Positions 58,866 to 64,000 of a stretch of 64,000 nt of DNA are shown here, piece after piece. Numbering within the stretch: position 1 is the first letter of the stretch; every line of letters starts with the position of its first letter. The translations under genes and the position numbers were made by a program. A model generated the notes under the pieces. The model was given only the letters and a program-made list of their open reading frames with translations, was not told where the DNA came from and did no database searches. This DNA is from Vanessa cardui (Eukaryota; Arthropoda; Insecta; Lepidoptera; Nymphalidae), in NCBI RefSeq assembly GCF_905220365.1, contig NC_061124.1, forward strand, positions 746,501-810,500, given 5' to 3'.

Positions 58866-58970
58866 TAATTTTTTTTATGGTATAGGTTGGCGGACGAGCT
58901 TATGGGTCATGTGATGGTAAGTGGTCACCATCACCCATAGACAATGACGCTGTAAGAAATATTAAGTATT
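58866..58970 (-). repeat. Retroposon family C, short 3' copy
   Basis: TTTTTTTATGGTATAGGTTG, CATGTGATGGTAAGTGGTCA and CCCATAGACAATGACGCTGT are the inverse of the family 3' end. It is truncated after ~105 bases. Confidence 0.75.
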
Positions 58971-60076
58971 CGAAAAAAATTTACCTAGTTGTAGAAAAGA
59001 GGGACTTATACTTAGGATACGGATTAAATCGGATTCGTTTATAAATACTTTATTAAGGCTATATTACAAAATGTATTTTTTATAACTTGGGTATTGAACT
59101 GTTTCTGTTTCTAAATTTTATTTTAATTTTGTATTAAGTATATCAGTTTAGTAAATGAGTAAGTTTTTTTTCATTGGTTTTTATTTTTAGTTTTTGAAAA
59201 GCTAAGAAAACGGTTATGTTTTTAAAATAATCTGCAGGCCAAGTTTCATAATGATTTTTTTTAGTTTTTAATGCATTTTTGAGGAAAAAAAAATATTGAA
59301 ATAAATTTCTTTTTCCGTCTCGCATTTTTAAATTTGCACCGATAATTATTGTTTAAATATTTACAAATATCCAGTGTTTAAGCGCTTTTATAAAACAAAA
59401 GAAAAAAATAGATTTTAATTGAAACTTCTTTTTTAATAAATTTTTGAAATTGCATTTTTGACAAATTTTGAAAAAAGCTAAAAAACGTGATAACTCAAAA
59501 ATAGTTCACTTTTAGATTATGCATATGGGGGTTAAAATTATTGCAAACAGTCATTCCATCACCTCCTAACGGATATACATCGAGTTACCAATAACCCTGT
59601 ATATTCGCGTTAATTTAAAAAAATATTATGGGATTTTTTTTATTTTTTGGAAAAGGAGAATGATATTGATATTAATATTATGCATATTTATGAAAATATC
59701 TAGCTTTCTTAAATATAAAATTCTCAAGTCGGGTCGGTAAGACAGTAAGATGATCTGCGCATTGGGTTAGGGTCCACTGACCCCGTCGTCTTTATTAATT
59801 AATGGTAGCCAATAGTCCCTGTTTCCTTTTCAATGAGGTGGATATCAGTCATCAATACTATTTATGTATTATGTTATTTTAATTTCGTTTTTATATAAAT
59901 AAATTTTATTAGTTTTTCTTAGATTATCGTTCATATAACGCAAACATGTATTTAAACTGAATTTTCTTATCGAGTTAAATTATAGTTTATGGGTTTTTTC
60001 GACCGTAAATAAACAACTTTCAATCTTTAATTACTTTTGAAGTTTTTTATGTTGTTCAGGTTACTAGTAATGTAAA

Positions 60077-60772
60077 ATGTTTTTCTACGAAGGTCTAGTT
60101 TTTCTCTTTTGCTTATTTCTTACAATTATAACAGGTGATAATGTAAAAAAAGATAACGTAAAAGAAAAACACGAAGAAGAATATAAGCCGACCATTGATA
60201 GGAGATTCTTGGATGACTTAGATGACAAAGAATGGCACATATCACACTTAAAAGATAGTGATTTCGATATTGACGGAGATTGCAATGAAGAAACATTTGA
60301 AGATAAAGCAAAAAAGTACAGGGAAACTTTAAAGAATGACGCCGCCTTAGTTGAATTTGTTTCAGGAGACACCCTAAAAGTTAAGAAAGAAGATTTGGCC
60401 AAAGGAAAATGTAAAAGGAACATAACCAATATTTTCAAAACAATAGAAAAGACAACGCCAATGTCTAAGCTAAATACAACAAAAATACGACAAGTAAAAA
60501 AGAGCAATCATACATCTTCGGAAGGTGAAGTGAAAGCAACCACAATGAGTATGAAAGAACTTAAATTTGAAGACGAAAGCGTTACAAATAATACGAATAA
60601 AAGAAGAAGCGAATATCAGTTTAGTTCTGTTGAATACTACGATGGCGAAGTGCAAGACTTCGATAAATCTATTTGTCCGGATGCGGTTGATGTTATAACG
60701 TTGGAATTGGATCAGCTTAGAAATTATGATGTGGAATGTGAGGCAATACTTGAATGGAGAAGCTTAGAATAA
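60077..60772 (+). CDS. Unrecognised predicted secreted protein, intronless
   Basis: A 231-residue frame opens with ATG at 60077. Residues 1-20 (MFFYEGLVFLFCLFLTIITG) form a typical signal peptide with cleavage likely near Gly20-Asp21. The mature part is charged, rich in Lys, Glu and Asp, with few Cys (~69, ~112, ~199, ~220) and possible N-glycosylation sites (NIT, NTT, NHT). It has no transmembrane segment after the signal and no domain I recognise. Length, the signal peptide and the absence of stop codons in an AT-rich region argue for a real gene. The stop codon lies within an AATAAA, so the polyadenylation signal may overlap it, which is unusual. It may instead be the last or only surviving exon of a longer gene. 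Confidence 0.65.
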   Translation: MFFYEGLVFLFCLFLTIITGDNVKKDNVKEKHEEEYKPTIDRRFLDDLDDKEWHISHLKDSDFDIDGDCNEETFEDKAKKYRETLKNDAALVEFVSGDTLKVKKEDLAKGKCKRNITNIFKTIEKTTPMSKLNTTKIRQVKKSNHTSSEGEVKATTMSMKELKFEDESVTNNTNKRRSEYQFSSVEYYDGEVQDFDKSICPDAVDVITLELDQLRNYDVECEAILEWRSLE

Positions 60773-61026
60773 ATATTATATTGTGTTTAATTAAGAAGTC
60801 AAGACAAGACAGAAGTTTCATGAATTTCTCAATCTAAAAAGAGAATGTAAGTTAATAATTAATTATCTAAGAGCAACTTCAAAATTAATAGCAGAATAGG
60901 ATTGTAGCATTTCACCGTTGGTTAATTTTCATTTTCTATATTTCACAAATGAGATACGAAATGAGTTTTTCCAGAATGCGACGATACGTCGAAAACATAT
61001 GTGAATACATGACTGTGCTTATAATT
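60773..61026. other. Short spacer before the LINE
   Basis: AT-rich sequence after the secreted-protein stop codon, with no feature seen. It ends at the poly-T that is the LINE's A tail. Confidence 0.4.
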
Positions 61027-61348
61027 TTTTTTTTTATGGCATAGGTGGCAAACGAGCAGGAGGCTCACCTGATGGAACGTGACCACCACCGCCCATGGAC
61101 ATCTGCAACACCAGGGGGCTTGCAGGTGCGTTGCCGACCTTTCAAAAAGGAGTACGCTCTTTTCTTGAAGGTTCCCATGTCGTATCGGTTCGGAAAAACC
61201 GCCGGCGAAAGCTGGTTCCACAAAGTGGTTGTGCGAGGCAGAAAATGTCTGAGAAATCGCGCTGTTGTGGATTTTCGGACATCAAGGTGGTGCGGGTGAA
61301 ACTTAGAATTTTAGCGAGATGTCCGAAGGTGAAATTCAGCAGCCGGGA

Positions 61349-62680
61349 TTAATCCGAACAGTCCTCGGAAAATTCCCCGTGAAAAAGTCGGTAGAAGATG
61401 CAGAGTGATCCGACATCTCTACGCAAAGCCAAAGGATCAAGGAGATCGGAAAGGGCTTGATCGTCGATAACTCGGGCCGCTCTACGTTGGATGCGGTCAA
61501 ATGGAAGGAGCTGGTACTGGGGAGCACCCGCCCAGAGGTGAGAGCAGTACTCCATGTGAGGCCGAATTTGAGCCTTGTAAAGTTTTAGGCGATGGGCCGA
61601 CGTGAAATACTGTCTCGCCTTGCTGAGCACGCCCAGCTTTTTTGAAGCCAATTTGGCTTTGCCTTCCAATTGACCGCGGAACTGAACGAGGCTCGAAATA
61701 TCAACGCCAAGTATTCCGATACTACCTGTAGCGGCTATCGGAATGTTCTCAAATCGTGGAGATACGACAAATGGTGCTTTTTTGGCGGTTAACGCGCAAA
61801 CTTGCGTCTTTTTGGGCTTGAAATGGACTAGATTTAGCCGGCTCCAATTCGAGACTTCGTTTAATGGAGACTCGATTTCAGACACAAGTTTGTTCCGGTT
61901 CTCTTCGACGTTTTCCCGAGAAATATTAGCTCGGCCGGTGTATAAGGTGTCAACGGTACTGTCGTCTGCATAGCAATGAATGTTCCCGATTTGCAACAAA
62001 TCATTGATATGCAGAAGAAACAGAGTGGGTGATAGAACGCAGCTTTGTGGAACACCAACATTGACGAATTTTAAGTCAGAGCATGCATCGTCGACAACGA
62101 CCTTGATGCTCCGATTTGCCAAAAAGCTGGTAATCCAATTGCATAATTTCCCGGGAAGCCCATAGGAAGGAAGCTTCGAGAGAAGCGCTTTGTGCCATAC
62201 GCGATCGAAGGCCTTCGCTATGTCCAAACTGGCTGCTAATGCCTCCCCCTTGCTCTCAACTGCTTCAGCCCACCTGTGAGTAAGGTAAACTAGAAGATCA
62301 CCGGCTGAGCGACCCCGACGGAAACCGTACTGGCGGTCACTAATCAGCTGATTCTCCTCTAGGTACCGCAGGAACTGGCAGTTAATAAGGGACTCCATTA
62401 TCTTGGAGAGCAAGGAGGTGATGGCTATAGGCCTATAATTGGACGGGTCTGAGCGGTTGCCTTTTTTAGGGATCGGATGCACCAAAGCTGTCTTCCAGGA
62501 ATTCGGGACGACGCCTAATGTGTAGGATTGCCGGAAAAGACGCGTTAAGACCGGTGCCAACTCGGGAGCACATGTCCGTAGCACGATTGGAGGGATACCA
62601 TCGGGTCCGCTCGACTTATGAATGTCCAAGGAAAGAAGTGCTTTACGAACTGCACTTTGCCGGAATTTAACCTCCGGCAT
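61349..62680 (-). pseudogene. Reverse transcriptase fragment of the LINE
   Basis: 443 residues of the polymerase: SSGPDGIPPIVLR, SNYRPIAITSLLSKIMESL, QYGFRRGRSAGDLL, SLDIAKAFDRVWH and the catalytic box CYADDSTVD. The usual GVPQGSVLSP motif reads GVPQSCVLSP here, a damaged site. The frame ends early and its first residues overlap, in another frame, the end of the preceding segment. Confidence 0.85.
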
Positions 62681-63954
62681 CGTGGTATCGCACCGCGGAA
62701 TTGTTGGTGGAGATTTTCCTTGGTCATCCAGAGTCGAGTTCGACGCGAAGAGAGAGCCAATGACTCACCGTCCCTGTGCAGAGATGGAAAAGAGGGCTGA
62801 CAGAAATTCCCTAAGACAGCCTTAGCGAGAGACCAGAACGCTCGTGTTCCTGAAGGGAGACGCACCAGTCTCTCGCCAATTCTGCCAATGTACTCCGTCT
62901 TCGCCCTAGCAATCACGTTTTTGAGGGACCTAGAGGCAGAGTTATATTCCGTTTTGAATGCGCTAGTATTTAAATCACGAGACGCAGATGCATTAGCCCA
63001 GGTTTGATAGCGTTCCCACTTTCGGCGTGATGCCGTTTTGCAGAAGCGACCAAACCAAGGCTGGGACTTGCCACCGATGGGTACTGCAGAGTAAGGAATG
63101 AATAGTTCCATACCCTGAAGCACCACATCTGCAACAGAGTCAGCAGCAGCGTTCGGATCATCCGGCGAGAAACAAATCTGCCCCCATGGGTACGATGCAA
63201 AAAAAGACCGCATCCCATCCCAATCAGCTGACTTGTAGTGCCATACTCGGCGGCACCCAACAAATCGAGGCCGTGAGTACCGCACAACCGGCACTGTACT
63301 CCGGACGAGACAGTGGTCAGACGAGCCCAGAGGGGGAACGACGATAACCTGATAGCCATCCGGATGCGAAGTCAGCAGAAGGTCCAACAGGGAAGGTGTA
63401 TGATCCTCCACATCCGGTATTCGCGTTGGCGAGTTGACCAGTTGTGTCAGATCATATGCTAGAGTGAAGTCCAGAACAGATCTACCCGCATGATCGGTGG
63501 TGCGTGAGCCGAGCCATTCTGCGTGGTGAGCATTAAAGTCACCCAGAATAATGATCTCTGCGGATGGAATCTGCTGCAGCACGGAATCTGTAGCCATTTA
63601 GACGTGCTCAACTAGTCGGTCGGTTTCGGCATTACCGCTATGGGACCTATAAAGGCACGCATAGATTCGCGGATGGTCATCGCAGTCTACACGCAGCCAG
63701 ATAATCGATAGGTCCTGTCCTTCAAGGCTGCCGAGGCGTCGAGAACAGATATCATCTCTGACGTAAACGCATACCCCAGCTCGTGGTATAAAAGAATGTT
63801 CCAATTTGTACCCAGGGTACGAGAGAAAAGTCGTATCGGCAGGAGAAGATATCTGGGTCTCGGTTAGAAAGAGCAAGGCCGGCTTCGCCGTTTCCAGATG
63901 GTAGTGATCGGCGTTGAGGTTGGAGTTGAGTCCCCTTATGTTGCAGAAGTCCAC
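62545..63954 (-). pseudogene. Apurinic-like endonuclease region of the LINE
   Basis: Two consecutive segments. 63598-63954 starts MDFCNIRGLNSNLNADHY and holds FLTETQISSPADT and PRAGVCVYVRDD. After a stop at 63598-63600 the same protein continues at 62680-63597 with IIILGDFNAHHAEWLG, the conserved endonuclease core, and SSDHCLVRS. The residues after ~62690 are out of frame with the polymerase. These are the EEP-fold endonuclease motifs of Jockey/CR1-type elements. Confidence 0.8.
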
Positions 63955-64000
63955 AGCGAGGGTGGTAGGGGTTGCCTTATGATGCCTGCTCCGCTTGCCC

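Larger units (their letters stand above)
55102..60076. other. Intergenic region downstream of the homeobox gene
   Basis: Holds the 3' untranslated region, a MITE, a candidate enhancer and a retroposon fragment (listed separately). 55740-57470 and 58980-60060 are AT-rich and I see no gene in them. Confidence 0.5.
61027..64000 (-). mobile_element. Non-LTR retrotransposon (Jockey/CR1-like), degenerate, 5' end outside window
   Basis: The poly-T at 61027-61036 is the 3' A tail of a minus-strand element. Upstream come a reverse-transcriptase region and an endonuclease region, running off the right edge. The frame is broken at least by a stop at 63597, a frameshift near 62620-62690 and one near 61340. 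After the last break the homology to a polyprotein C-terminus continues in another frame to about 61080 (FLPRTTTLWNQLSPAVFPNR, GTFKKRAYSFLKG). The copy cannot encode a whole protein. Confidence 0.85.

Noticed and set aside
60943..61352. Open frames on both strands at the end of the LINE
   Set aside because: They are shadows of the frameshifted LINE polyprotein C-terminus and its 3' end, not separate genes.

Overview
The window is nuclear DNA of a lepidopteran insect, most likely a butterfly. Genes are split by short introns with canonical GT..AG sites. Introns and spacers are AT-rich and packed with short retroposons, two tRNA-derived SINE families, MITE-like foldbacks and broken non-LTR retrotransposons of types I associate with moths and butterflies. 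Protein similarities are to insect and animal housekeeping genes. There is no sign of bacterial operons, CRISPR arrays, phage or plasmid genes.

Layout. (1) 1-10 kb is a dense housekeeping block: the last exon of an unidentified + strand gene (ends 172), IMP3 (minus, 531-2153, 4 exons), an unrecognised 229-residue coiled-coil protein (plus, 2924-3862), RBM45-like (minus, intronless, 5132-6640) and the cap methyltransferase CMTR2 (plus, 7351-9676, 3 exons). IMP3/coiled-coil and RBM45/CMTR2 are divergent pairs separated by about 0.7-0.8 kb and may share promoters. (2) 10.7-28.7 kb is one gene, the inner-ring nucleoporin Nup205. I could join 31 exons in frame (1885 residues). Its introns hold most of the mobile DNA of this half, including a ~2.6 kb DNA transposon that split a SINE and a SINE whose target-site duplication copied an exon/intron junction. 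(3) 28.7-35.3 kb is intergenic, with a cluster of TATCGATA palindromes and several retroposons. (4) 35.4-55.1 kb is a four-exon BarH-like homeobox gene with a ~17.8 kb first intron full of repeats, plus a few non-repetitive stretches that could be enhancers. (5) 55.1-60 kb is intergenic and may hold further regulatory DNA. (6) 60.1-60.8 kb is an intronless reading frame for a predicted secreted, unrecognised protein. (7) 61.0-64.0 kb is a degenerate non-LTR retrotransposon on the minus strand that runs off the window.

The protein-coding genes are not a pathway. IMP3 acts in rRNA processing, RBM45 in RNA binding, CMTR2 in mRNA capping, Nup205 in the nuclear pore, and the homeobox gene in developmental transcription control. 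I found no clear new multigene system. The most interesting signals are the splice-donor duplication by a SINE at 27991-28318, the nested transposon with a two-exon transposase-like gene at 19772-22384, the TATCGATA cluster, a perfect 16-bp hairpin at 10080-10125, a 3' tail shared by a short retroposon family and the LINE at 61 kb, and the two orphan proteins. Exon boundaries come from reading splice signals and frame by eye. No database search was possible.
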